From: CAZJHD01 sp964545855
Lineage (GTDB): Bacteria > Planctomycetota > UBA1135 > JACQFD01
Direction of reading: 5' to 3'
Length of the DNA stretch: 64,000 bases
Assembly (NCBI GenBank): GCA_964545855.1
Contig: CAZJHD010000009.1
Location: 55,453-119,452, forward strand
A model generated the notes under the pieces. It worked only from the letters and a program-made list of their open reading frames with translations, was not told the DNA's origin and did not search any database. Shown piece by piece: positions 40,328 through 48,392 of the stretch (position 1 is the first letter of the stretch; every line of letters starts with the position of its first letter). A program made the translations under genes and the position numbers.

Positions 40328-42508
40328 TCAGTGGTTCATCGCGAACTCGGTCGTGGCGATCAGGGCCCAGAGCAGGTCCTCGAGGCGCGCGCGCCGATCG
40401 GGCCCCTGCAGCGACTCCACGGCGCGCTTCCTCTCGTCGGACGTCGGCCGCCGCGCGAGCGCCGCGAGGAACAGCTCCTCCACGGCCGCATCGTCGGAGA
40501 CACCGCGCGCCGCGATCCGGGCCACCCGGCCCTCGCCGGCGGAGAGCCACTCGCCGGCGATGGGGCCGTGGACGAAGTGGAGCGCCGACGGCACGCTCGG
40601 CGCGGGAACGGTCGCCGGATCCTGCGAGCCATCGCGCGGGCATCGGCCCAGGGCGCGCAGCGTGAAGGACCCCGCGTCGTCGTCGGCGATCTCCGAGGCG
40701 CGCCGCACCGCGGGCTCGTCGGGGAAAGGGATCCTCGCACCGAGGACGTCGGCGAGCGCATCGGCGAGCACGGGCGCGGCGACGGGCCGCACGAGCGCCC
40801 GCGATCCGTACTTCTCGTCGCGCTCGTTGCCGGCGACGGGCTCGACGGAGCGTCCGTAGGCCTCGCTGCTCGCGATCTCCCGCAGGAGCGCGAACAGATC
40901 GCGGCCCCCGTCGCGGAACCGGACCGCGAGCCACTCGAGGAGCTCGGGGTTGCTCGGCGGATTGCCGTCGCGCAGGTCGTCGACCGGCTCGACGATCGCC
41001 CTCCCGAACAGCGCCTTCCACAGGCGATTGACGATGGCGCGGTCGAACTGGAGCCGGTCCGGATCGAGGAGCCAACGCGCGAAGACGTCCCGCCGGTCGA
41101 CGCCTTCCTCGAACTCGACGGGATCGCTTCCCGGGATGCGCGCCGTCGCGTCACCTCCCGTGCGCGGGTCGGTGAACTCGCCGAAATCGGCGAGCACGAT
41201 GCGCCCCCCGTCGCGCCGGACGCGGGCGAAGAACGAGGCGGCGCCGAAGTAGTCGTCCCGGCTCCATCGGTCGAAGGGATGCTGGTGGCACTGCGCGCAC
41301 TGGAGCTGCATGCCCTGGAACGTCTGGGTCACCATCTCCATCTGCTGGAGCGGACCGGGAGTCGCGAGGAAGTAGGCCGCGGCGCCGTCGGCGCCCGGCC
41401 GGCCCTGCGCCGTCAGCAGCTCGCGGACGACTTCGTCGAGGGGACGCCGTTGCTCGATCGCATCGCGGAGGAACGCCTGCAGCCGGCGCGCCCCGTTCTC
41501 GCCCATGGACTCCGCCCGCACGCGGCACAGGTCCGCGAGCCACCGCGTCCAGTGCGCCGCCGCGGCTTCCGTGCCGAGGATCTCCAGGACGAGACGGCCA
41601 CGGTCGCGCGCGCTCCCGGGCTCGCTCCAGGCACGCGCCGCGTCGAGATCCGGCAGGCGCCCCGCCAGGTCGAGCCACGCGCGACGCACGAAGGACGCGT
41701 CGTCGCACGCCGGAGAGACGGGGATCCCCATCTCCGCGAGCTTCGCCTCGACGATCGCGTCGAGGCGACTCGCCGGTGGCGGCTGCCGCGGCGGCCGCGC
41801 CGGCCCGAAGGGAACGCCGACGCGCGCCGAGGCGACGGCGCTCGGGAAGCGGACGAGGATCGCGGTCTCACCCGGCCCGACCAGCGTCACGACGCCGCCC
41901 TCGTCGACTCGGGCGACGGACTCGTCGTTGGACGAGTAGAGGACGCTCCCCGTCACGTCGACGCGCTCGCCGGAGGCGAGGCGCGCGTGCACGCGGAGCG
42001 GCACACGATCCTCCAGTCGCCCTAGGGTCCGAGGCGGATCCACGACGAGACCGAGCACGGCTCGCGCCGCGGGATCGCCTCCGGGAGCCGTCGTCCGAGG
42101 CGCGCCCGCGTCGACCCAGCGCCGGACGACGTCGTACCCCGGGCCGTCCACGGGCAGCTTCCGGCCGCCGCGGTGCTTCATGCGGAGCGACGGCTTCCGC
42201 AGGAGCAGGCTGCGGTCGGCCTCGACCCAGTCGATGCGGCGTCCTCCCCGGTCGCGAACGATCGCGTCGTAGTCGGCGCTCGCGTCGTAGCCGCGGAGCG
42301 AGAGCGCGAAACCCGCCTGACCGCCGGCCGCGCCGTGACACTGCCCGGAATTGCATCCAGCCTTCGTGAGGAGCGGAACGATCTCGAGCTCGAAGTCGGG
42401 CACCGTCGGAGCCGGATCGGGGTCCCGTCCATCGCTCGCTCCCGAGACGGCGAGCGCCGGCGCGAGCAGAGCGATCGCGAGGAGGATGCCTCTCGGAGTC
42501 TGAGCCAT
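40328..42508 (-). CDS. PSCyt1-Big2-DUF1549-DUF1553 protein
   Basis: A 726-residue exported protein with a signal peptide (about 1-23). A planctomycete cytochrome-like motif CNSGQCHG occurs near 52-59 (CxxxxCH, not classical CxxCH). A Big2 immunoglobulin-like domain spans about 150-240, DUF1549 (PSCyt2) about 258-460 and DUF1553 (PSD1) about 485-715. A second cytochrome-like motif CAQCHQHPFDRWSRDDYFG (true CxxCH) is in the DUF1549 part near residue 405. It is co-encoded with DUF1501 and WD40 genes. Haem binding is plausible but not shown. Confidence 0.92.
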   Translation of the reverse strand: MAQTPRGILLAIALLAPALAVSGASDGRDPDPAPTVPDFELEIVPLLTKAGCNSGQCHGAAGGQAGFALSLRGYDASADYDAIVRDRGGRRIDWVEADRSLLLRKPSLRMKHRGGRKLPVDGPGYDVVRRWVDAGAPRTTAPGGDPAARAVLGLVVDPPRTLGRLEDRVPLRVHARLASGERVDVTGSVLYSSNDESVARVDEGGVVTLVGPGETAILVRFPSAVASARVGVPFGPARPPRQPPPASRLDAIVEAKLAEMGIPVSPACDDASFVRRAWLDLAGRLPDLDAARAWSEPGSARDRGRLVLEILGTEAAAAHWTRWLADLCRVRAESMGENGARRLQAFLRDAIEQRRPLDEVVRELLTAQGRPGADGAAAYFLATPGPLQQMEMVTQTFQGMQLQCAQCHQHPFDRWSRDDYFGAASFFARVRRDGGRIVLADFGEFTDPRTGGDATARIPGSDPVEFEEGVDRRDVFARWLLDPDRLQFDRAIVNRLWKALFGRAIVEPVDDLRDGNPPSNPELLEWLAVRFRDGGRDLFALLREIASSEAYGRSVEPVAGNERDEKYGSRALVRPVAAPVLADALADVLGARIPFPDEPAVRRASEIADDDAGSFTLRALGRCPRDGSQDPATVPAPSVPSALHFVHGPIAGEWLSAGEGRVARIAARGVSDDAAVEELFLAALARRPTSDERKRAVESLQGPDRRARLEDLLWALIATTEFAMNH

Positions 42509-42546
42509 GGAATCTCCGCGACGAGCCGGGCGGGCTCCGACCGCCC

Positions 42547-43455
42547 TCAGCCGCCGCGCCGATCCACGGGCTTCGATCCGTCCGCCGGAGGCCTGACGCC
42601 CGAGGGCCGCGTCGCCGGCCGGTCCACGGGCTTCGGCGAAGGACGCGCCGCAGGAGGCGCGTCGCCCCGTGCTCCGGCGCCCGCTCCCTCGCGACCCGGA
42701 GGACGGGCCTCCTCGCCCCTTCCGCCGCGCTCCATGCCGCCGCGACCCTGGGGCCTCGGCGCGACGAGCTCCTTGCCGACGAGCTTCGACATCGCGGCGC
42801 GAATGCTCTCGTAGTCCGAGTCGGCGGGGCTGAGGGCCGTGTAGTTGAAGACCACCTTGCCCTCCTTCGCGAGGACGAGCGTCACCGCCGACTTCCGATT
42901 CAACCCCCAGTTGCCGGGTCCTTCGATCCCGTCGGCGGAGAGCAGCGCGGGCACGGGCGGCTTCAGGGACGTCCACACGTCGCGCAGCCTCTGGTCGCCC
43001 TGCAGGCGGTCGACCCCGAGTCCGACGTAGTAGGTGCGCAGACCGAGGGGCGTCGCCTGGCTCACGAGCGGACCGAGCACACCCATCGCGCGGCCGACGG
43101 CGCGGGTCACTTCCACGGGGAAGAAGAAGTAGAGGGCCGTCGCGTCGCCCGCCTCGGCGACGGGATCGAACTCTCGCTCCTTCCGATTCCCCGTGACGTC
43201 GAGAACCTTGAAGCTCGGCGTCTTCTCTCCCTTCTGCGGACCCGAGTAGAGCACCTCGGCCGCCGGCGGATCTCCTTCGGATGCGACGCCACGATCGGTG
43301 GGCACCCGCCCCTCGCCGGACCTCCCCTCGGCCGGCCGGCTCTCGGCGGGGCGGCTCTCCGTCGGGCGCGCGCCGGGAGGATCGTCGGGGCGCTGCGCCG
43401 TCGGCACGAGGACGAGTGCGAGGAGGATCGAGCTACCGAGGAATCCGTTCGACAT
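42547..43455 (-). CDS. exported thioredoxin-fold-like protein with low-complexity arms
   Basis: A 302-residue protein with a signal peptide (1-20), a repetitive segment ESRPAESRPAEG around 34-45, and a globular middle (about 85-235). The pattern DATALYFFFPVEVTRAVGRAMGVLGPLV ... GLRTYYVGLG resembles a thioredoxin-like fold, but no CxxC is present and Cys is absent from the protein. A Pro/Arg/Gly-rich tail follows, about 65 residues long. Function unknown. It is a separate unit 38 bases downstream of the PSCyt gene start, on the same strand. Confidence 0.65.
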   Translation of the reverse strand: MSNGFLGSSILLALVLVPTAQRPDDPPGARPTESRPAESRPAEGRSGEGRVPTDRGVASEGDPPAAEVLYSGPQKGEKTPSFKVLDVTGNRKEREFDPVAEAGDATALYFFFPVEVTRAVGRAMGVLGPLVSQATPLGLRTYYVGLGVDRLQGDQRLRDVWTSLKPPVPALLSADGIEGPGNWGLNRKSAVTLVLAKEGKVVFNYTALSPADSDYESIRAAMSKLVGKELVAPRPQGRGGMERGGRGEEARPPGREGAGAGARGDAPPAARPSPKPVDRPATRPSGVRPPADGSKPVDRRGG

Positions 43456-43616
43456 GGCCGCACCTACGGAACCGGAGGGACGATGTTGCAGATCGACGCG
43501 ACGGGCCGTCGATCGAGAGAGCGCCGTTCCGCGGCTCCCGACGATTGTCACCCATCGGCGCTCCGAATCGAACCGTTCCAGGACGATCCGCCGACGCCTC
43601 CCCTCGGAGTCGGCCG

Positions 43617-44060
43617 TCAGCGATCGACGACGGAGCCCCCGGGCGCGGATCCGGAGAGACAGCGCAGGAGACGCTCGCGCACCTCGGCCCGCATCCTCTT
43701 CGGCCGGAAGTCGGGGCCCACGCAGGCGAGTTCCGTCTCGCCGTGGCAGATCAGCGTGCGCTCGGGCTCGCGAAGCACCTCGTAGGCGAATCGCACGCGC
43801 GCGGGCCCGACGTCCTGCACCCACGTGCGCACGACGAGCTCGTCGTCGTAGCGCGCGCTCCCCCGATAGCGGAGCAACGCCTCGGTGACGACGAGGAAGT
43901 CGCCCGCGTCCTCGAGGTCGCGGTACCGCACGCCCTCGGCCCGCAGGAACTCGGTGCGCCCGACCTCGAAGTAGTGCAGGTACTTCGAGTGGTACACGAC
44001 GCGTCCCTGATCCGTCTCGTCGTAGCGAACGCGCAGCCGGGTCTCGCGGATGGTCGGCAT
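43617..44060 (-). CDS. hotdog-fold acyl-CoA thioesterase, YbgC/4HBT family
   Basis: A 147-residue protein. The 4HBT signature RVRYDETDQGRVVYHSKYLHYFEVGRTEFLR is at about 9-39 with the conserved Asp, followed by the strand VVRTWVQDVGPARVRFAYEV. YbgC proteins hydrolyse acyl-CoA or acyl-ACP thioesters and are often near tol-pal genes; none are here. ATG 44060 gives the usual length. A 161-base gap with no recognisable feature separates it from the next minus-strand gene. Confidence 0.88.
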   Translation of the reverse strand: MPTIRETRLRVRYDETDQGRVVYHSKYLHYFEVGRTEFLRAEGVRYRDLEDAGDFLVVTEALLRYRGSARYDDELVVRTWVQDVGPARVRFAYEVLREPERTLICHGETELACVGPDFRPKRMRAEVRERLLRCLSGSAPGGSVVDR

Positions 44061-44169
44061 CGGCGAGCGAGGATGCGGAGCGAGCACCGGGCGGTGCAAG
44101 CCCCCGCCGGTCGATCTCGCGCGCGAGCGCATTGGAAATGCGCGGACGATCGAGTCTGATTCCCGGTCC

Positions 44170-45012
44170 GTGACTCCGGACCGATCCCCGACCCTCGCCG
44201 CTCTCCTCGGCCTCCTCGTGCCCGGGGCGGGTCAGTGGTACGCGGGGCGCCCCACGCGCGCGCTCGTCTGGTTCGCCGCCGCCACGGCCCTGACGGCGAT
44301 CGGCTGGGCGCTCGCGGGACCCGTCCTCCTTGCGCAGTCGCGCACGGAGGTCTCGCTGGCCGGTCTGCGCTTCGGGATCCCCTTCGTCCTCCCCGAGCTC
44401 GTGAACCTGCTCGAGACGCTCGTGGCGCAGGCGTGGCTCGCGAAGCCGGGGAGCGTCCACCCCGACATGGTCCTTCCTGCGACGGCGCCGCTCGGGTTCG
44501 CCCTGACCTCGGCAGCGGCCGTGATGCACGTGTGCGCGGCTGCAGAGGCCAACTGGCTCTGCCGCGGCGTCGTTCCGGCCCACGCCACGTTCCGATCTCC
44601 GGGGGTGGCGGCGCTCCTCGCCTGGGCGATTCCCGGCCTGGGCCATTGGTGGCTCGGGCGCCGTGGAAAGGGAGCGCTCGCGGGGACGGCACTCGTCGCG
44701 ACGTTCCTCCTCGGGATCGCGCTCGCCCACGGCACCGTCGTCCAGCGCATGCGCGACGTCTACTTCTGGAGCGGAGAGATCTTCCTCGGACTTCCGGCGG
44801 CCGTCGCGACGGTCCTCGTGGCGGATCGTCGCGTCCAGCAGGAGCTACCTCTCGCGGAGCTCGGGCTCCTCTGCGTCACGGTGGCGGGTCTGCTGAACGT
44901 GCTCCTGATGCTCGACGCCTACGCGTCGGCGGAGCGAGACCTCCTCCCGACGCCCCCGTCCAGCGACGCCGGCGCGGTCGCACCCGGGACCTCCACCCGC
45001 TCGCCGAGCTGA
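44170..45012 (+). CDS. DUF6677-like multi-pass membrane protein
   Basis: A 280-residue protein starting with GTG. Two related TM2-like motifs are present, GLLVPGAGQWYAGRPTRALV (about 14-33) and WAIPGLGHWWLGRRGKGAL (about 157-175), which suggests an internal duplication. About six hydrophobic segments lie between residues 10 and 255, and a Pro/Ser/Thr tail ends the protein. The family is uncharacterised and appears in planctomycetes. It is followed after 7 bases by a small membrane protein and is probably co-transcribed with it. Confidence 0.6.
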   Translation: MTPDRSPTLAALLGLLVPGAGQWYAGRPTRALVWFAAATALTAIGWALAGPVLLAQSRTEVSLAGLRFGIPFVLPELVNLLETLVAQAWLAKPGSVHPDMVLPATAPLGFALTSAAAVMHVCAAAEANWLCRGVVPAHATFRSPGVAALLAWAIPGLGHWWLGRRGKGALAGTALVATFLLGIALAHGTVVQRMRDVYFWSGEIFLGLPAAVATVLVADRRVQQELPLAELGLLCVTVAGLLNVLLMLDAYASAERDLLPTPPSSDAGAVAPGTSTRSPS

Positions 45013-45019
45013 GGCAGAC

Positions 45020-45217
45020 ATGGAGCGGAGCTTCCTCGTCCACGCGGTGGCCTTCGTCTACCTCTGCACCGTCGTGTCGCTCGTGCTGAGCTGCTACCGC
45101 GAGGAGAGCGTCCCCGTCATCCTGCGCGAGACGGCGCGACGCACCGCCAAGTTCGTGCTCGGCATCGCGCTGCTGGCGCTCGCCACCTGGGGTTTCCAGG
45201 CGCTCGTCCTGGCCTGA
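45020..45217 (+). CDS. small two-helix membrane protein
   Basis: A 65-residue protein with two hydrophobic helices (about 6-24 and 43-64) joined by a charged loop with CYREESVPVILRETARRT. A GAGG ribosome-binding site lies 7 bases before the ATG. It follows the DUF6677-like gene by 7 bases, and the two probably work together at the membrane. Family not recognised. Confidence 0.7.
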   Translation: MERSFLVHAVAFVYLCTVVSLVLSCYREESVPVILRETARRTAKFVLGIALLALATWGFQALVLA

Positions 45218-45236
45218 CGGCCCGTGGCGAGGTCGT

Positions 45237-45274
45237 CCGAGCGGCGCACGTGCCCTCGCGCACGGCGCGCTCGG
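45237..45274. terminator. GC-rich hairpin between convergent genes
   Basis: CCGAGCG at 45237-45243 pairs perfectly with CGCTCGG at 45268-45274, and an inner CGTGC/GCACG pair extends the stem. It fills the 95-base gap between the small membrane gene and the convergent TPR gene. No U-tract is seen. A bidirectional terminator is plausible. Confidence 0.45.
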
Positions 45275-45312
45275 AGACCGAGTCCCGCGCCGACTCCGGC
45301 ACCGCTGCGAAC

Positions 45313-45849
45313 TCAGTCGCGTCCGGCCTCGCGTTCGCGCTTGCGACGCGCTCGGAGGATCGCCTCGACGCGCTGCAAGGCCTGCTGCGCGTGGGGGTAC
45401 TCGACCCCGCGCTCCCTCGCCTTCTCGATGGCGCCTCGGTATTCGACGAGTGCCTCCTCGAATCGCGCCATCTGCTCGAAGATCCGGCCGAGGTTGTAGA
45501 AGGGATAGTGGTGACAGTCGTAGCGCTTCGACGCCTTCGCGCGCTGGAGCCAGGGAATCGCCGCCTCGAGCTTCCCCTGCTGGATGCAGTAGGCGCCGAT
45601 GTCGTTGTAGGGATTCCCGAAGTCGGGATCGATCTCGATGGCGCGCTTGCAGCAGACGATCGACTCGTCGAGATCTCCCTGGAAGGAGATCGTCCAGCCG
45701 AGGAACGTGTGCGCTTCCGCCGTCGGGTAGAGCGCGATCGACCGCCGGTAGGCGGCGATGGCCTCGGGAATGCGTCCCTCCGCCTGCAGGCGGAAGGCCT
45801 GGGCGAAGGCCCGGTCGGCGGGCTCTCGGCGATCGCTGTACTGGAGCAT
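45313..45849 (-). CDS. TPR protein
   Basis: A 178-residue soluble protein with at least four tetratricopeptide repeats, for example ADRAFAQAFRLQAEGRIPEAIAAYRRSIALYP (about 11-42), AEAHTFLGWTISFQGDLDESIVCCKRAIEIDP and NPYNDIGAYCIQQGKLEAAIPWLQRA. TPRs are protein-binding scaffolds. No catalytic domain is fused. ATG 45849 is chosen at the first helix. It diverges from the next gene, with an AT-rich patch in the gap. Confidence 0.85.
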   Translation of the reverse strand: MLQYSDRREPADRAFAQAFRLQAEGRIPEAIAAYRRSIALYPTAEAHTFLGWTISFQGDLDESIVCCKRAIEIDPDFGNPYNDIGAYCIQQGKLEAAIPWLQRAKASKRYDCHHYPFYNLGRIFEQMARFEEALVEYRGAIEKARERGVEYPHAQQALQRVEAILRARRKREREAGRD

Positions 45850-45896
45850 TCCGGAGGTGGGGCGGAGGAGCGACCGAGGAGCCGTCCGCCGCTGCG

Positions 45897-45907
45897 CATA
45901 GCATATT
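45897..45907. promoter_or_regulatory. AT-rich patch in a divergent gap
   Basis: CATAGCATATT is the most AT-rich stretch in the 107-base gap between divergent genes. It could supply a -10 element in either direction (TAGCAT or CATATT). No -35 was assigned. Confidence 0.3.
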
Positions 45908-45956
45908 CCGCCCTGCGCCACTCGGCACGTCGAGCGCACGGCCTTCCGGTCCCGCC

Positions 45957-46691
45957 ATGAAGATGATCCCCGTCTACCTCGGCCTCTGCGTCGCGGCTCT
46001 CGCCACGACCGCCGCAGCCTTCGTCGGCGGCGCCGGGATCTCCGACGCGTCGGACGCCGCGCGCGCCGCCGCCGTCGATCGACACCGGCTGCTCGGGCTG
46101 TCGGCCTCCGTGCTGCTGCTCGTGGTCCAGTGCGCCGTCTTCGTCTACTTCCTGGGGACGGGGAAGGCCGTGAAGGTCGCCGTCGAGCAGCGGGGCCTCG
46201 ACCCGGAGCTGGCGCGGCGAACCCGCCGCCTCAAGGGGAAGACCTTCCCCTTCGCGACCTTCAGCGCGCTCGCCGTCGTCCTCGGCGCCGTCCTCTCGGG
46301 CTCGGCGGAGCCCGCGACCCATGCGACGGCCATGGGTGTCGCCGTGGCGTTGACGCTCGTCGCCGTGCCCTTCGAGATCCGGTCCATCCAGGAGAACTCG
46401 AAGCTCATGGACCGCACCGGGGACGCTCTGGAGCGCGCCGAGTCCGCGATCGAGGCCGAGGGCGGGACGCTGCAAGACCCGGACGCCGCGCCGATCGCCT
46501 TCGTGCTGGGACGCGGCCTCCTCGTGGTCGCCGGATCGGCGTGGCTCGTCTTCGCCTACCGAGCGCTCGTGATGCGGGCGCAGCCGGATCCCTGGCCCTG
46601 GTACGTCCTCCTGTCGCTGGGCTGCGCTCTCGCCGGCCTTCCCCTGGTTCTCGCGGGCCGTCGAAAGCAGCCGGACGCCGCGACGGGCTGA
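45957..46691 (+). CDS. multi-pass membrane protein of unknown function
   Basis: A 244-residue protein with five hydrophobic segments (about 4-26, 44-65, 100-118, 122-140, 185-235). Charged loop segments such as GTGKAVKVAVEQRGLDPELARRTRRLKGKTFPFA (about 67-100) lie between them. I recognise no family. It has a methionine-rich start and is preceded by the AT-rich patch. The gene downstream is convergent, 35 bases away. Confidence 0.55.
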   Translation: MKMIPVYLGLCVAALATTAAAFVGGAGISDASDAARAAAVDRHRLLGLSASVLLLVVQCAVFVYFLGTGKAVKVAVEQRGLDPELARRTRRLKGKTFPFATFSALAVVLGAVLSGSAEPATHATAMGVAVALTLVAVPFEIRSIQENSKLMDRTGDALERAESAIEAEGGTLQDPDAAPIAFVLGRGLLVVAGSAWLVFAYRALVMRAQPDPWPWYVLLSLGCALAGLPLVLAGRRKQPDAATG

Positions 46692-46726
46692 CCCTTCGTC
46701 GCGAGGCGTCCCGCGGGCCTGGGCTT

Positions 46727-48043
46727 CTACCTCGGAGTTGCCTCCGAGAGCTTGGCCTCGATCTTCCGCAGCAGCTCCCGCGCTCCGGGATAGAACGGGT
46801 AGAGGAGCACGACGTCCTTCAGACGCGACCGCGCGCCCTCGAGATCGTTCGCTGCCATCCGCTCCTCCGCTTCCGCGAAGGCCGCCCGGGACGGCACGAT
46901 CACCTTCGTCTCGAGCCGATCGATGCGCTCACGGGTATCGGCGTATGCAGGCGAGCTGGCGTCCAGGGCCCGGAAGGCCGCCAGCGCATCGTCCATGCGG
47001 CCCTCCAGAACCAGGTCCCCGGCCTTGCGGTAGGCGTAGTCGTTCCGGCTCTCGCCGACCTCGGCGAGGCGTGCGTCGATCGCCACGAGATTGTCGGGAT
47101 CCTCCGTCAGCTCGCGGGCCGACTGGAAGTTCGCGATGGCCTCGTCGAAATCCTCCTTCAGGAGGGCGAGCTGGCCCGCGCGCACGTTCGAATCGGCCTT
47201 GGCCTCGCGCTCCATGCGGGCGATCGCCTCGTCCAGTCCTGGAGCCGTCGAGCCGAGGGTCTTCGCTTCCGAGTAGGCGCGGAGCGCACCGTGCCACTGG
47301 CCCTCCTCCTCCATCGAGTGCGCGAGCCGGTAGGCCTCCTCACCGCGGCGCGAGCGCATCTCGTCGACGTACTCGATCACCGTCTCGTTCTTGCCGGTGA
47401 ACTCGAGCGAGTTCTCCGCGCGCGTCTCGGCGACTCCATGCTGGCCCTGGCTGCCCGCTCGGAGACCCGTGCGCCAGAGTTCGTCGCCCTTCCGCGCGCG
47501 CCACTCGAGGATCTCGCGGGCGCGGTCGAGGGCGGCCTTCGCGTCCTCGTTGCCCGAGTCGTACCGGCGCGCGCTCTCGAAGAGCTCGATCGCCTCCTGA
47601 TACTCCCGGACGCTCAGCTTGTCCTTGCCCAGCTCCGTCAGGGATCGCGAGAGGTCGCGCTCGGATTTCTTGAGCCAAGCCTTCGCCGTCGCGCTGTCCG
47701 GCGCGACGGCGACGCACTCCTGGAACAGTTCGTTGGCCTTCACGAGCTCCTGGCGGAAGAGCAGCTGCTGCCCCTCTTGGATCCTCGTCGCCACGTAGGC
47801 GTCGCGCAGCTTGCGCTGCAGCTCGGGGTTCGATCGACCTTCGGCCTCCGCGCGGCGATAGGCCGCGAGCGCCTGGGGGAAGCGAGCCTCCCGCATCAGC
47901 GCGTCGCCATTCCGCTCGGAGGAGACTCCGGCGCATCCGATCCCTCCGAGGACGGCGACGACCGCCATGCCGAGGACGAGGACGCGCGCCTGGAGGAGGA
48001 AGGAGGGCCTGGAAGCTTGGACGGCGTGCGAGATCTCGGTCAT
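46727..48043 (-). CDS. TPR-repeat lipoprotein
   Basis: A 438-residue protein with a basic N-terminus and a hydrophobic stretch (about 20-36) ending in a lipobox-like GGIGC (Cys37), so it is probably a lipoprotein. The mature protein consists of helical TPR-like repeats across its whole length (for example ALMREARFPQALAAYRRAEAEG and KLSVREYQEAIELFESARRYD). It resembles BamD-/YfgC-type scaffolds only in general architecture. Function unknown. It is transcribed away from a palindromic element at 48141. Confidence 0.75.
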   Translation of the reverse strand: MTEISHAVQASRPSFLLQARVLVLGMAVVAVLGGIGCAGVSSERNGDALMREARFPQALAAYRRAEAEGRSNPELQRKLRDAYVATRIQEGQQLLFRQELVKANELFQECVAVAPDSATAKAWLKKSERDLSRSLTELGKDKLSVREYQEAIELFESARRYDSGNEDAKAALDRAREILEWRARKGDELWRTGLRAGSQGQHGVAETRAENSLEFTGKNETVIEYVDEMRSRRGEEAYRLAHSMEEEGQWHGALRAYSEAKTLGSTAPGLDEAIARMEREAKADSNVRAGQLALLKEDFDEAIANFQSARELTEDPDNLVAIDARLAEVGESRNDYAYRKAGDLVLEGRMDDALAAFRALDASSPAYADTRERIDRLETKVIVPSRAAFAEAEERMAANDLEGARSRLKDVVLLYPFYPGARELLRKIEAKLSEATPR

Positions 48044-48140
48044 GGATCCTGGAATTCGAGCGTCTGCGACGGCGCAGGTCCAGGACTCCTTCCCCGGGAT
48101 TCGTTGCCCGGAGCGCCGCGGCAAGGGAGTCGAGATCCGA

Positions 48141-48291
48141 GAGGTTGTGAGGAAATCGCCGCCGCTGGCCCGAGGCCGAGCGAGAGCGAGCGAGGCGAGG
48201 CGCGACGACGACGCAACTCAGGGAGAGTTGCGGAGGAGGAGCAACGAAGCCGCAGCCGGCCGAAGCCCGGCGCCGATTTCTTCACGACCTC
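48141..48291. repeat. 151-bp near-palindromic element in a 349-bp gene-free gap
   Basis: The 24-base ends are inverted: 48141-48164 matches the reverse complement of 48268-48291 at 21 of 24 positions. At the centre GCAACTC-AGGGA-GAGTTGC (48213-48231) is a perfect 7-bp hairpin. The segments between also show partial complementarity (GGCCCGAGGCC and GGCCGAAGCCC). The rest of the gap (48044-48140, 48292-48392) holds no gene I can support. It could be a mobile REP-like element, a structured RNA, or a bidirectional control region. Confidence 0.7.
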
Positions 48292-48392
48292 CGAGCGCTC
48301 TCGCTCGCGTCCACGCCGAGGGAACCGACGAGACTCCTGGGAATCCGACGCACGGGCGGCGAGACTCCTCGCGGCATCCCACCGCCGATTCC

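Noticed and set aside
48040..48285. An 81-codon minus-strand frame inside the palindromic element
   Set aside because: It overlaps the start of the TPR lipoprotein gene in another frame, its composition is Arg/Ser/Pro-rich, and it lies in a region better explained by the palindrome.
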